64,000 nt of DNA from Chamaecyparis obtusa (taxonomy: Eukaryota; Streptophyta; Pinopsida; Cupressales; Cupressaceae). Positions 41,516 through 54,564 of this stretch are shown in pieces (the first letter of the stretch is position 1; the number at the start of each line of letters is the position of its first letter). A model generated the notes under the pieces. That model did not search any database. It was not told the origin of the DNA and worked only from the letters and a program-made list of their open reading frames with translations. The position numbers were made by a program, and so were the translations under genes. The stretch lies in contig BSBK01008835.1 in assembly GCA_027943335.1 (NCBI GenBank), positions 1 through 64,000 on the forward strand, written 5' to 3'.

Positions 41516-42860
41516 ATGGAAGAGTCAATGGAAGATTCTCAAAGGGTGTCCTCTTATGTCAATGTCCTTTCATCCCTGCCAAAGACAAGCTGGAAAGGAG
41601 CTCTCATGGGTGAGATCTAGAATGCTCTGGAATCAATCCTAGTGGACTTCATTCTAACTAAGAAAGGAACTAAACTCTCACTCCCTGATTCGGTGGTAAA
41701 AAAGACCATGGCTTATTTTTGGTTGGCACTGGTGGGTCATTTCTTCAACTTTCAACCTACCATCAAAATGGTCAGAAAGTGAGTGGCTACCCAATGGAAG
41801 ATTAAGGGATTTGTCTTATCCTATGCTATGCCTAGTGGACTCTTCCTTTTCAAGTTCAACACTCTAGAGGATCTGACCTTTGTTCTGTCAGGCTCATGGC
41901 TTTATGGTAAGCACTTCCTCTCCCTGGCGAAATAGAAACCTAGATTTAATCCAATGACTGAGCTAAGTAGGATGGCTCTTGTATGGGTGTGCCTCCCTAG
42001 TCTTCCACTTGAATATTGGGATGAACATGTGTTCAGGTGGACTGGTGACTCCTTTGGAACTTTTATTACGATGGATCATGTAACCCACTCTAAGTCTAGG
42101 TTGGTGTTTGTAAGGTTCTACATTAATGTTACCTTGAATAAAACCCTCCCCAAATTTTTTATTTTGAAATCCAAGCTAGGAAAATGGACTCAGGCCCTGG
42201 TATATGAGAATGCCACCCTCTTTTTCATAAATAGGACTCTGGGGGCCATACTAGTGAAGTAGGCAAATCCTCAATGCATGAAGGAAAAAATAAGAAGAAG
42301 GATAAGGGAACCTCTGAGGAGCCACCCATAGTAGCAAGTGAAGAGAATGGGTAGACCAGTCCCCCCTAGTGGATAAAGTGAAGGAAAACCAAAAGCTGGG
42401 AAACCTAGAGGTGGAAGAGGGTGAGATTTTCACCCCTCTAGGGAATGACGGGTTAACTCCTGAACCTAAGGGTCTTGAACCCTTTTTGACAATTATGTCA
42501 TTAGAGAACCCCCTGGTGATTACTTTGTAGACAAGTGTGGTCACTCTTGTTGAAGTGGAAAATCCTACTATTGTGGTCTCGCTTGAACTAAAGTCCCCTA
42601 AGGCTAGTGGAAATCTTCCTCTGTAGCTGGAGGAAAGGAAGTACCCTCCCTCAACCTTCTCCCTGGGTGAAGACCACTACGAGGATAATGATGGTGATGA
42701 ATGGAAGATGTAGAAAAAGAAAACTAAGCCCAAAAATGTGGACATGGTAATGGAAATGCCCAGAGGGAGACCATCAAAATGCGCCATGAGATCAAGAGGG
42801 ACTACAAGGGATGTTGTGGCAAGTAGGCAACAAACCTTAGAAAACAAGTTTTAAAAATAA
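41516..42860 (+). pseudogene. LINE ORF1, DUF4283-like nucleic-acid-binding protein (decayed)
   Basis: ATG at 41516 begins MEESMEDSQRVSSYVN. Typical plant LINE ORF1 motifs follow: LPDSVVKKTMAYFWLALVGHFFNF, WKIKGFVLSYAMPSGLFLFKF, EDLTFVLSGSWLYGKHFLSL, ALVWVCLPSLPLEYW and SKSRLVFVRFYINVTL, i.e. the DUF4283 core. The usual CCHC motif after YENA is destroyed by a frameshift near 42215. Several TAG/TGA codons interrupt it (about 41621, 41780, 41933, 42260). The tail (42270-42850) is a charged, Pro/Glu-rich linker with many stops. This protein binds RNA of the LINE ribonucleoprotein in the family; it is dead here. Confidence 0.75.
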
Positions 42861-42867
42861 GAAATGA

Positions 42868-45580
42868 TTTTTCATTCTTGGAATATTAGATGCCTTAACA
42901 GCCCCCTCAAGCAATGTGCTATTAAACAATACATTTTTTCTCATAAGATGGATATTCTACTCATCCAAGAAGTTAAGATATCTTTCAATAATTTTGCCTC
43001 CCTGGCTAGTAGTCTCTAGTCAGGTGATGAGTTTTTGTACTTTGAAGCCTCAGGTGCTTCCAAGGGTATAGCCACTCTTTGGAATTATAGTATTGTTGTT
43101 GGTGAACTATTGGCCTTCTCCCCAAACTTACTTGATATTACCTCTAGGAAAAAAATAGTTGGTCTGGCACTTGTTCAATATATATGCCCCCAATACTTAG
43201 AATGCCAGGTTGTCCCTTTGGAAGGCTATTATCTATTGTATAGATCAAGATACTTCTGCTAATTATATGATGGTTCATGAATTCAACACCCCCCTCTACC
43301 TCTCAAAAAAATGCGGAGGCTTAATGGACTATTTTGATAGTATGGGGGACCTTATGGAATTTATCTCTTGCTCTAGTCTTTTGGACATTGATCTTAAAGG
43401 AAATCCCTTCACTTGGTCCAACAACTAGAAGGGCTCCCATCATATATACTTATGGCTAGATCATGTCTAGGCCACCTCCTCTTGGGACTTGTGCTTGACC
43501 TCCACCCTATCCTCACTCCCCAAGACCACCTCTCATCATAACCCCCTCCTCCTTTGCTGGTTTGATTTCCCTAGGATTGGTCTGGCCCCTTTAAAATTTG
43601 AGATTATGTGGTGATCCCATCCCTCCTTTAGGGACCAAGTGAAATCCTAGTGGGCCACTCCTATTAAAGGAACTTCCATGTTTAGGATTGCCCAGAAATT
43701 GGAAATCATTATAAAAGAAGTTAAAGGTTGGACTAAACATAATTTTGAGGATTACCTTAAGAAAAAGGAGCTCACAAGGACCTTGGACTCCCTCCAAGCC
43801 CAGGTGGCCACTGGAAATATCCACCCCTAGCTATAGATGGAAGAAGAAAAGACTAGACATTAGTGGCAGGAAGCTCTGAGAGGAGAATAAATATATTGGA
43901 AGGAGTGTTCCAAGATCTAGTGGCTCTCTAAAGGGGACAAAAATACTACCTTCTTCCATAGATCTATTAGTAATAAAAAAAGAAGAAACACCATCAATGC
44001 ATTTAGGGCTGAAAGAGGAAATTAAGTTACTGAAAAGGAAAAAATTAATCAAGTTTTTCAACCAACTACTTTAAGGGATTGTATTCTAATGATGGTCATT
44101 TTTGCCCAATTATTGTGAAAAATAAGCTCCTTAAACACATCCAATGTGCTACTACTCATAGTGATAATGTTCGCTTCACTGGATGGGTTTCTGATGAGGA
44201 AGTCAAAGATGTGGTCTTTGCTATGGGTTCCTATAAAGCTTCAGCCCCTGATGGTTTACCCTCGACTTTCTTTCAAGAATATTCTGATATTGTTGGATTA
44301 GATTCTCCCATGCTACCATAGACTTCTTTAGAATAGGATGACTGCTAAAGCACCATAACAAGACCTATATTGTTTTAGTCCCTAAGAATGACAACCCCAC
44401 CTCTATGTTGGATTTCAGACCTATCAGCCCATGTAACATTTTTTATAAAATCCTCACTAAGATCCTAGTCAATAGAATAAAGCCCCTCCTGGATAAATTG
44501 ATCAGTCGTACTCAGAAAGGATTTTTTTTCATGAAGGTATATCCTTGATGTTGCCATCTCTACTAACAAAATCATCTACTCCATGGACAGGAGAAAAGCA
44601 TTAGGTATGGCCTTCAAACCTTATATCTATAAGGCTTATGATAAAGTTAATTGGTCCTTCCTCCATACAATCCTTTGTAGAATGGGCTTTAATAAGAAAT
44701 TTATCTACATTAGTCAAGAATGTACACAAACTATTAGCTTCTCTATTTTGGTCAATGGCTCCTCGAACAACTTCTTTCAGCCTGAAAAAGGTCTTTGGCT
44801 AGGTGACCCTCTCTCCCCCTATTTATTTATTAGGGTGGCTAAGGTCCTCAATAGGAATCTGACTATGCTCTCTTCCATGGGAAGAATAAAAGGAATCAAA
44901 CCTACTTCCACTTTGCAACAAGCTATTCTAGAGAAATTTGTGAATGATACTTTCCTCTTTGGGTACTCATTAGTGATTGAAGCTAGACAGTGGAAGTATC
45001 TTTTGGATAACTATGCCTTAGCCTTGAGAAAATGTAGAAACTACTAGAAAAGAAGACTCTTCTTTTTTAATACCCCCATCAAGACCAAAGCTAGAGTAAT
45101 TCAAAATTTAGGCTTTTAGTTAGCTTCACTCCCATCTACCTACCTAGGTCTCCCTCTAACTCTTAAAGAGGTCTCCCAAGACTTTTGGAATTCCATCTTA
45201 GAAAGAACTCAGAAAAAACTTGCTGGTTGGAACGGGAAGATTATGATCAATGTTGGTAAACTTCATCTGGTTGCCTCTACTCTCCAAGGGATTCCGATTT
45301 ACTTTCTATCCCTCTTCAAAATCAAGAGAAACATGGCCGATAGGCTTGAAAAGATTCAAAGAACCTTTCTATGGGCTAGCTTGGAAGAGAAGAGGAAGAT
45401 GTCCATGGTCAATTGGGAAATAGTTTGCCTTCCTAAACATCTGGGTGGCTTGGGCATTAGATGAATTGGCTTGCTGAATAGAACCCTCACGATGAAAGTG
45501 ACTTGGAAGCTAATTGAAAGGAAAGTAGATTGGTGCAAGATATATGGAAGCTAAATACCTTCAAGGGCACCTTTATGGGA
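42868..45580 (+). pseudogene. LINE ORF2, endonuclease and reverse transcriptase (decayed)
   Basis: The N-terminus carries the apurinic-type endonuclease pattern: SWNIRCLNSPLKQ (about 42880), MDILLIQEVK with the catalytic Glu (about 42952), GIATLWN, LLDIDLKGNPFTWSNN (about 43376). RT follows: EEVKDVVFAMGSYKASAPDG (about 44200), DFRPISPCNIFYKILTK (about 44413), YKAYDKVNWSFL (about 44631), LVNGS then GLWLGDPLSPYLFI (about 44792), and the catalytic box as FVND at about 44937 where FADD is usual. The post-RT block YLGLPL, WNGK, LQGIPIYFLSLFKI and LGGLGIR runs to about 45460. Frameshifts and stops are numerous; the frame ends near 45580 before the next element. Confidence 0.8.
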
Positions 45581-45614
45581 TGATGTTCCTATTGGAGATT
45601 TCCTAGGAAGCCAG

Positions 45615-46842
45615 TGCTAACTGTATGTTTATCATTGATGACAACATATGGTAAGTAGCATGCGTGGAAGAATTATGTAGTAAGCATTGAGTATGTATAA
45701 CATGGACATGTTATTATCATGATATCATGGATGTAGAGGTTAATTGTTAGTATAGATAGTTATGTAGTAGCTTGTGTGAGTAGTATTCCTAACAAAGTTA
45801 TAGGCATTTTTCTATGAGTGATAGTCTGTATAGTTATCATAGAGCCTTGCATGTTTGGATATGTGATGGAGACATGTTAGTGTTGTCACATTCATGGATG
45901 CAAAGTTTGATGTGCATTAGAAGTGAAGTTATGCAGTCGCTATTCACCAGTTGCAGTTTCCTATGTTTATCCCAAAGAGTCGATAAAGATTATATTGGTA
46001 CAAGAGTTGCACCTATCATTTCGGTTTGCGTACTTGGGTTAGTGATTGGAAAAGAGTTAATAATTTTTGGTTAAGAGTGCATGATGTAACTCAAATTAAG
46101 GAGAAAGCATTAGTTAATTTGGTAGAGCTAATAGTGTGTAGCATGCATCTACACTTATTGATTTTGACACATCCTAGTTTGTGTTGCATTCTTATTTGAG
46201 CCAACCAAGATGTTAATGTTATTATTTCTCTAATATGATTTCAAGGTGGTTCTAATAGGCTGACTTGATTATATCATTTAGAGGAAAGATACTTATAGTC
46301 AGTCATTTGTGATCGCTAGAAGTCTGGCATGGTGATGAAAGATTAGAGTAGAGGAGAGAGTGAAAAGTATTGTGCCATCAAGAAGAGGTCTATGTGATAG
46401 AGAAGATAGAGTGTACTATTCATTGAAACTAATCAAGAGAGTAGGTCTACCTCACAATTCACCAAGATCTAGATATAATTTATATCTATTATTTAGAAGG
46501 TTACAACCTTCACCCCTTTGAGATGTGGGATCTCAAATAGTGCATCCCCATCCCTAACATGGTCAATCATAGTATACTCCTAATAGGGTTTGACCTTTGA
46601 ATAGTTGACTATACTAAAAGCATTGTAAAGATCAACTCCTAATAGGGTTGTAAGATCTTCTAACAAGGATCATTATACACTAGTTTAGTGTATTAGTGGG
46701 TGTTAATTCCCACTGGGGTTTTTACCTATTTGGGGTTCCCCATAACCAAATTATTAGTTTTGTGTTCAAGTGTTCTTTCATTGTTTTTATGTTTAAATTT
46801 TAAGTATACTTAATTATATAAATAATTGAAACTTGTAGATAA
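45615..46842 (+). repeat. LTR of element E, left part
   Basis: Begins about TGCTAACTG (boundary approximate) after LINE sequence. The 3' part has repeated CTCCTAATAGGGTT and AAGATC-YTAA units (46550-46690). It breaks at GATAA (46838-46842), where copia element H is inserted, and continues at 54565. No coding sequence is supported inside; short frames such as 45814-46074 have no support. Confidence 0.6.
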
Positions 46843-48329
46843 TGATGAACTACAACTAATTTAGAACCTGAATGAAGAATATCTAATTTTAGATTACTAA
46901 GGAGTTGATGATTAGATATGCAAGATGATTAAATCAGTATTATGTTGTCATTGATGTCAACTAGCTTGACAATACTTATCTTGTAAGTTACTATACCGAC
47001 ACATCTAAAGAAAGGTGAAAGAGATGAAGAATAGAAATATCTACATGAGGAAGATGTATGTGATAGATGATGATATGGAATACACTAAGTAACTTGTTGA
47101 TGAGTCTATGACTTGATGAAATTGACTTTATTATGTTGCATTCATCTATGATGAAGAATAGGGCTGAGAGACACAAAGCAATGTTATTGCTAAATAAAGC
47201 ATTTTAGTATACACTGATGAAATGTAGTGTATACCAAGCATAGTGTTAACTGAGCTTTTGTTCACTGATGCATTTCTTTGTTAATTGAGCAAAATAGAAA
47301 GGAATTAAATGATCAGTTTAGCCAATAAAGTGATGAGCTGTAAAGTGTATGAATCGAGGTAGCAGATAAGGTTTGTTATGAAGATCGACAGCTAACATAA
47401 ATCAAAAGGGATCTAATGGAGCAGATTGAAACATGTTACTGATACATCATTCAAGGAAGCTTAAAGCAACAAAATCTATGAATATGATTAAGAGGAAAAA
47501 TCTGATGGAGGAAAAGAAAATGATTTACTTGTCTAGAGAAGAGACATCGATTTCATTATTGAAGAGAGCTGGAAGAAGAAGATACTGTAGAATTATTGCG
47601 TGGATAAGTTTTCATGCATTTTGATCATACTGGTTAATAACAACTGAGCTGCAAAACAATTAATGAGCTATAGAGGGTAATTACCGACATATGGTAAGTT
47701 GATATAGTATTGAATCTGAAGTGGTATATTGATCATAAATATTTGAATGAGCTGAACATTGATCTATAAATTGCAAATTGAAGTTGTTTCAAGGTAGATC
47801 ATCTACTATTACATTTTTAACCATTGTACATAGTAAAATCTCTTAACTGAGTCGACTATGAAAGTCTTTTGATGTTTCATTCATAGAGTGAACATTGTTA
47901 TCCTATCAACCCCAGAGTGACTGCTGGTTGGATGATAACATCTGGTCTAAAATCTTCTAACAAGGTCACACCTAATAGTGTGTTTGTAACCTTTAGAGGG
48001 GTTGGGTCTTCACCAAACTCACTTTAGAAGAGTGAACTATTTTGGGTTTCTGGTCCCAGGTGGTTTTTTCCTTCATAGGGTTTCCACATTAAATATCTTG
48101 TGTTATGCATTGATTGTGATATTTGTTTGTTATCATACTTTTCATATTACATGTTAGATTTAATCGGTAACTATTATAAATTTTAGACTGACAATCAGTA
48201 AAAATACCTAGACAGTGAAAGTATTTTATGTTTACTGAGTAGCAGAAGTAGTAGAATTGTTTTGGATTATACATTTTGAATTGTGGGACACTGGATAACT
48301 GATTCACCCCCCTCTCAGTTATTCTAACA
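46843..48329 (+). repeat. 5' LTR of copia H (1.49 kb)
   Basis: Starts TGATGAACTACAAC and ends ATTCTAACA. Aligns along its whole length with 53087-54559 with scattered substitutions and small indels. It includes AAATCTCTTAA / AAATCTTCTAACAAGG repeats (47828-47980) and CACCCCCCTCTC before the end. Confidence 0.85.
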
Positions 48330-48331
48330 AT

Positions 48332-48343
48332 TGGTATCAGAGT
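48332..48343 (+). promoter_or_regulatory. Primer-binding site of copia H
   Basis: TGGTATCAGAGT, matching the tRNA-Met PBS except the last base, two bases after the 5' LTR. Confidence 0.8.
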
Positions 48344-48393
48344 TGTGGGTGCTTAGAAAAGAGTTTTAAGGACTCTAGCAAAAAGGTCTCAAG

Positions 48394-51300
48394 ATGTATA
48401 AGAGGGAAGTGCCAAAGCTGAACAAAGATAACTTCACAGTATGGCAAAGCCGAATGAAGTTGCACATATCTAGAATTGGGAATTCTACACTAGAATTGAT
48501 GGAGAATGGCTACATTAAACCGACACTAGGTCCCCTGACTCTTGATCAAATAAAGGATAGGTATGAACATAATATTACTATGATGGAGCTTGTTGCTACT
48601 TGTACTAATGCTAAATTTGATGACATAAATGATTTTTATAAAACTAAAAAGATGTGGGACAAGCTGACTCTAATATATAGTGGAGATGCGAATGTTAAGA
48701 GATCTAGAGCAGAAAGCCTCAGAGGTTGATTTGATGATATGAAGATGAAAGAAGGTGAAAACATTGTGTAATATACAAACAAACTAAAAGAGGTCGTACA
48801 TGCTATTAGAGCATCTAGTGGAGTTATTGCTGATGAAACAGTAATAAGCAAGATTCTCAGAACTTTGCTGCTAATTTATGCGATCAGGATCTCTACAATT
48901 CATGAAACAAGGGCTACATCCAACCTCACCCTTGACACTCTGATCGGTAAGCTTACAACCTTTGAATTGAATAACTTTGACAATAGTGTTGTGCCTTCTA
49001 TTGAATGCACTTTCATGTCCTCTTTGAAGATTGGTAGTTCTAGTAGCAAGAATGATAAGAATAATGATAGTGATAGTAATATCGATGATGAACTTGATGA
49101 GCTTGAAGCTCTTATGGCTAGAAGATTTCCCAAAGGTAAGGGAAGGTATAGAGGAAAGTTACCTCTAGCATGTTTTAATTGTAAAGAAGTTGGCCACATC
49201 GCTACTAGATGTCCAAATAAGAAATATGATGATAGATCCAAAGACCGATCCGAAGGAAACTATGGGAGAAGAGTCAATGGAGGCTACTGACACAACAACA
49301 AAGACAACTGAGATAGCCATGAAAAAGGGAAAAAGGTATGTTACATAGTTGAAGAATTTGAATTTGAATCTAACACTAATGATGATGTAGAAGTAGTATT
49401 TGTTGCTATGAAAGATGATTCAGAGGAAGAAGAGAAACATGAAGAAACATCATTGATCTCTAAAGTAAGCATAAATGATACATGGATCATAGACAATGGT
49501 TGTACACATCATATGACTAGTGATATAGATAAATTTGATCTACTTGATGAATATGATTGTGGATCTATTAGAATGGGAAATGATGCACCTTGTATGGTGA
49601 GAGGTAAAGGTTCATTGATGATTAATGATAGAATAAATGTGAGAATGCATATTGGGTAGATGGACTGAACTACAATTTTTTAAGTGTGGCATAGATGAAT
49701 AACTCTGGTCACCAACTTGCTTTTGAGAGCAGAAAGGTAAGAATTTATGATGATGGAGGAAGACTTGTTGGAACCAGTACACAATCTAGAGGTAATCTAT
49801 TTTATCTTGATATTGATCAGTCTTCTTATTTATTAATGAAAGATGAAGATGCATGGTTGTGGCATAAGAGGTTATGTCATGTAAATTTTGATAAAATGAT
49901 CAAGATTAGTAAGAAGAAAAGAGTTAGAGGGTTGCCTAACTTCTCAAAACTGGATCATGCTATGTGCCATGAATGTCAGAAAGGTAAGATGACTAAGTCC
50001 ATTTTTAAGAGCAAAGACTACTCAACAAAGAAAATACTTGAGTTAGTTCATACCGACCTATGTGGTCCTATGAGAACTCTGAGCTATTATGGTGATAGAT
50101 ACTTTATTATTTTTATTGATGACTATATTAGACTGATGACTATTATGTTCCTAAAAGAGAAATTTGAAGCTTTTAAGATGTTTAAATGGTATAAGGTGAA
50201 GGTAGAAAAAGAGACTGAAAAAGAAATTAAATGCTTAAGATTTGATAGAGGAGGTGAATTTATCTTTGATGAATTTACTAATTTCTATAATGAGAATGGT
50301 ATTAAGAGATAGGTCTCTGCATTGAGAAAACCTCAACAGAATGGGATTGCTGAAAGAAGGAATAGGTTAATCATTGACTGTGCTAGAACACTAATGATAC
50401 AAAAGAATATTTCTCAGACATATTGGAGGGAAGTTGTCAGCATATCTATATATGTGCTTAACTAAGTACAACTAAAGAAGGACACCAACTGGACCACTTA
50501 TGAGCTATGGTTTGTACACAAACCTATAGTAAGTTATTTTAGGAATTTTTGAAGAAAATTTTTTATTCTGAAAGATGAGAGAAATGGGAAATTTTATTCT
50601 AAAGGTGATGAAGGAATATTCTTAGGATATTCTACTAAGAGTAAAGAATACAAATGTTTGAATAAGGTTACAAATAAGATGATTGAAATTACTAATGTTT
50701 GTGTTGATGAGTATGATGACAAGAACACAGAAGAAAGAAAGGAACTGGAAGACTATGGTAGATTTACTTACATTGAACTTCCTAACTATCTACTAAAGTC
50801 ACAACCTATGATAACTGGTCAGCAATAAAATAACCCTGAGGAATAGGAAAGAGAAATTGATGAACAAGATGGTGCTACCAAGCAAGCACATGAACCGGAA
50901 TAGGATGAACAAGAAAGAAGAAATCAAGTACTGGCTAGTTTTTTCAGAAGATATCATCCTGAGACACAAATTATTGGAAGCAGACAAGCTAGAATGTAGA
51001 CAAGAAGAAAAACAAGACAAGGTACATGTCTAGTCTATGAATTTGAACCAAAGAATGTGAAAGTTGCATTAGAAAATGAAGAATGGGTTAATGCAATGAA
51101 GGAGGAAATAGAACAAATAAAGAAGAACAAAACTTGGTCCTTAGTACCCTGACCTAAAGATAAGAATGTTATCGATACTAAATGGATATTCAAAAACAAA
51201 TTGAATGAAAATGGTGAAGTGACAAGAAATAAAGTGAGAGTGGTATGCAAGGGATATGCACAGCAAGAAGGCATTGATTATGGTGAGACATTTGCACCTG

Positions 51301-52583
51301 TTGCTAGATTGGAAGGAGTTAGAATTCTACTTGCATATGCTACACATAATAAATTTAAGGTTTATCAAATGGATGTGAAATCAGCATTTCTGAATGGTAT
51401 ACTTGAAGAAGAGGTCTACATAGAACAACCTGAAGGATTTGTTGATCTAGACAATAGAAACATGGTATGTAGATTACACAAAGCTTTATATGGTTTGAAG
51501 CAAGCACTGAGAGCATGGTATGAAAGACTTCATACTTACTTGTTAAGTATTGGATTTGTAAGAACTAGTGAGAACAAAATTCTATACATGAAAGGTGATA
51601 CTGATGACACTATTATTATTGCTGAATTTTTTGTTGATGATATTATTTTTGGAGGTCAAGATCATGTATGTAAATATTTTTCTGATGACATGAGGAATGA
51701 GTTTGAAATGTCTATGTTCAGAGAGATTAAATTCTTTCTCAGATTACAAGTGATTCAGCAGAGTGATGGGATATTCATCACACAGTCCAAGTACACAAAG
51801 GAAGTCTTGAAGACATTTGGCATGGAAGATGCTAAACCTATGGGAACACTGATGGCTACTAGAAGTAAATTGACAAAGGAAGATGAAACTACAGAGGTAA
51901 ACTAGACACTTTACTAATCCATGATTGGTAAACTCATGTATGTAGTTCACCGTAGACCAAATATAGCACATGCTATGGGAATTGTTGTTAGATATTCTAC
52001 TAATCCTAGAGAATCACACATGATTGCTACTAAAAGGATCTTAAGATATCTAAAAAAGATAGAAGATTATGGATTCTTATATCCTAAGGAAGGTAAGTTT
52101 GATTTGAAGTTTTATACCAATGCTAATTGGGCTGGAAATGTGGATGACACAAAAAGTACCACTGGAGGAACATTTTTCTTTGGTGAAAGACTTGTAACCT
52201 AGACAAGTAAAAAGAAGGCTTGTATTTCTCAGTCTACAGCTAAAGTAGAGTATGCTACCACTGCTACTAATTGCTCAAACATTGCATATATCAAGCAAGT
52301 GTTGGAAGGAATGAATGAGGTAATTACTGACCTAGTGATCATATACTGTGACAACACAAATGCTATTAATATTTCAAAGAATCCTATGATGCACTCTAAG
52401 ACAAAGCATATAGAAATTAAGTATCACTACTTAAGAGAACAAGTGCAAGAGAAGAAAATAAAGTTAGAATTTGTTACATCTAAAGAACAACTTGTAGACA
52501 TTTTTACAAAGCCTCTACCGAAGGACACATTTGAATATTTGAGGAATAGACTTGGGGTTCGTCCCTTGTCTATCGGTCACTAA
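48394..52583 (+). pseudogene. gag-pol: Copia H gag-pol polyprotein (mostly open, several stops)
   Basis: ATG at 48394, MYKREVPKLNKDNF. Gag: VWQSRMKLH, then CCHC knuckle CFNCKEVGHIATRC (about 49171-49212). Protease: WIIDNGCTHHMTSD (about 49486; Asn where Ser is usual). Integrase: WHKRLCHVNFDKM ... CHECQKGK zinc domain, DLCGPMRT core Asp, DRGGEF, PQQNGIAERRNR (about 50330). [35 protein letters not shown] pattern, [27 protein letters not shown] (about 51628). RNase H: KSTTGG, ISQSTAKVEY, CDNTNAINISKNP, HIEIKYHYLRE, and DIFTKPLP near the end. Main stops: 48730, 48769, 49288, 49308, 50310, 50463, 51150, 51903, 52201; frameshifts near 49645 and 49690. Most stops look like single transitions from Gln, Arg or Trp codons. 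The order protease-INT-RT-RH is diagnostic of Ty1/copia. Confidence 0.9.
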
Positions 52584-53086
52584 TGTGATTTGGATGTTGC
52601 ATCAGCCTACTCTTATCAAAAGATCATTCATGTTGATGTAGCATAGTTCACACTTTGGATTTTGTTCAAGGTTGTGATTAAGTTTGAAGAACTGAAACAG
52701 ATTGGGATATCAGTATACCCAGTTACAAAGGAAGTAATAGAAAAACATAGAGTTACTTAGCTACTATAGAACTTATTGTTTATTTGTTTCTTTGGCATTG
52801 TTGCCAAAGGGAGAGATAAATAATATGAAAAGGAAAAAAGAGATATGCACCAATGAGAACTGTCTAAGGGAGAGATAATCTGAAAGGAACTTGAGAACTG
52901 AAAAGGTTATTTCTATAGAATGAAAAAGTTGTATTTTATAATGTTGTTGAGTAATGTAGTGATTAAACATATTAAGCTAGGCAGAGCTTGTAAAGCATTT
53001 GATCACAAAGTTGTAGAATGCATGTTTGGTATGTGTATGGTACATTTCATATTACTTGAGTTGCCATCAATGCCAAAGGGAGAGAT
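52584..53086 (+). other. 3' untranslated spacer and polypurine tract of copia H
   Basis: Non-coding. It contains the purine stretch CCAAAGGGAGAGAT three times in variant form (about 52804, 52865 and 53074). The last one directly precedes the 3' LTR and is the functional PPT position. Confidence 0.7.
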
Positions 53087-54559
53087 TAATGAACTACAAC
53101 TAATTTAGAATCTATAATTTAAGATTATTGAGGAGTTGATGATTAGATATGCAAGATGATTAAATTAGTATTATGTTGTCATTGATGTCAACTAGCTTGA
53201 CAATACTTATCTTGTAAGTTACTATATCGACACATCTGAAGAAAGGTGAAAGAGATGAAGAACATAAATATCTACATGAGGAAGATGCATATGACAAATG
53301 AGGATAAGGAATACACTAATTAACTTGTTGATGAGTCTATGACTTGATGAAATTGACTTTATTATGTTGCATTCAACTATGATGAAGAATAGAGCTGAAA
53401 GACACAAAGCAATGTTGTTGGTAAATAAAGCATTTTAGTATACACCAATGAAATGTATTGTATACCAAGTGCAGTCTTAATCGAGGTTGTATTCATCGAC
53501 GCATTTCTTTGTTAACTGAGCAAAATAGAAAGGAATTAAATGATCAGTTTAGCCGATAAAGTGATGAGTTGTATAGTGTATGAAATCGAGGTAACAGATA
53601 AGGTTTTTTATGAAGATCGAAAACTAACATAAATCAAAAGGGATCTAGTGGAGAAGATTAAAATGTGTTACTGACACATCAGTCGAGGAAGTTTAAAGTG
53701 GAAAAATCTATGAATATGATTAAGCAGCAAAATCTAATGGAGGAAAAGAAAATGATTTACTCGTCTATATAAGAAACATTGATTTCATTATTGAAGAGAG
53801 CTGGAAGAAGAAGATACTACATAATTATCATGTGGAGAAGTTTTCATGCATTCTGATCATATTGGTTAATAAGAACTGAGTTGTAGAACAATTACCAAGC
53901 TACAAAGAGTAATTAACGATGAACAGTAAGTTGATATAGTATTGAATCTGAAGTGGTATATTGATCAGAAATATTTGAATGAGCTGAACATTGATCTGTA
54001 AACTACAAATTGAAGTTGTTTCAAGGTAGATCATCTACTGTTACATATTTAACCATTGTACATAGTAAAATATCTTAACCGAGTGGACTATGAAAGTCTT
54101 TTGATGTTTCATTTATAGAGTGAGCATTGTTATCTTGTCAACCCCAGAGTGACTGCTTGTTGGATGATAACTTCTGGTCTAAAATCCTCTAACAAGGTCA
54201 CATCTAACAGTGTGTTTGTAACCTTTAATAGGGTTGGGTCTTCACTGACCTCACATCAAAAGAGTGAAGAATTTTGGGTTGTTGGTCCCAGGTGGTTTTT
54301 CCCTTCACAGGGTTTCCATGTTAAATCTCTTGTGTTATGTGTTGATTGTGATATTTGTTTGTTATCATACTTTGCATATTACAAGTTAGATTTAATCGAT
54401 AACTATTATAAAGTTTAGACTGACAATCAGTAAAAACATAGGCAGTGAAAGTATTTTATGTTTACCCAGTAACAGAAGTAGTAGAATTATTTTGGATTAT
54501 ACATTTTGAATTGTGGGACACTGGGTAACTGATTCACCCCCCTCTCAGTTATTCTAACA
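53087..54559 (+). repeat. 3' LTR of copia H (1.47 kb)
   Basis: Starts TAATGAACTACAAC (TG mutated to TA relative to the 5' LTR) and ends ATTCTAACA, followed by the GATAA target duplication (54560-54564). Confidence 0.85.
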
Positions 54560-54564
54560 GATAA

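Larger units (their letters stand above)
41343..45614 (+). mobile_element. Plant LINE (non-LTR retrotransposon), decayed, 3' end not seen
   Basis: Two-ORF L1-type layout: ORF1 with DUF4283-like domain (from 41516) and ORF2 with endonuclease and reverse transcriptase (from about 42868). Base composition is more C-rich than the surroundings. The 5' part (41343-41515) is non-coding leader. No poly-A tail is found; the sequence ends where the LTR of element E begins at about 45615, shortly after the conserved region that follows RT. Confidence 0.8.
46843..54559 (+). mobile_element. Ty1/copia retrotransposon H, near complete, nested in element E
   Basis: Two LTRs (46843-48329 and 53087-54559), PBS, gag-pol and PPT are all present. 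The target duplication GATAA lies at 46838-46842 and 54560-54564. The inserted element splits the LTR of E about 46 bp before that LTR's end. It is the best preserved element in the window: long open stretches and few frameshifts. Confidence 0.9.

Noticed and set aside
48900..49241. Minus-strand 113-codon frame opposite copia gag
   Set aside because: Ser/Leu-rich shadow of the gag frame, which has a CCHC knuckle.
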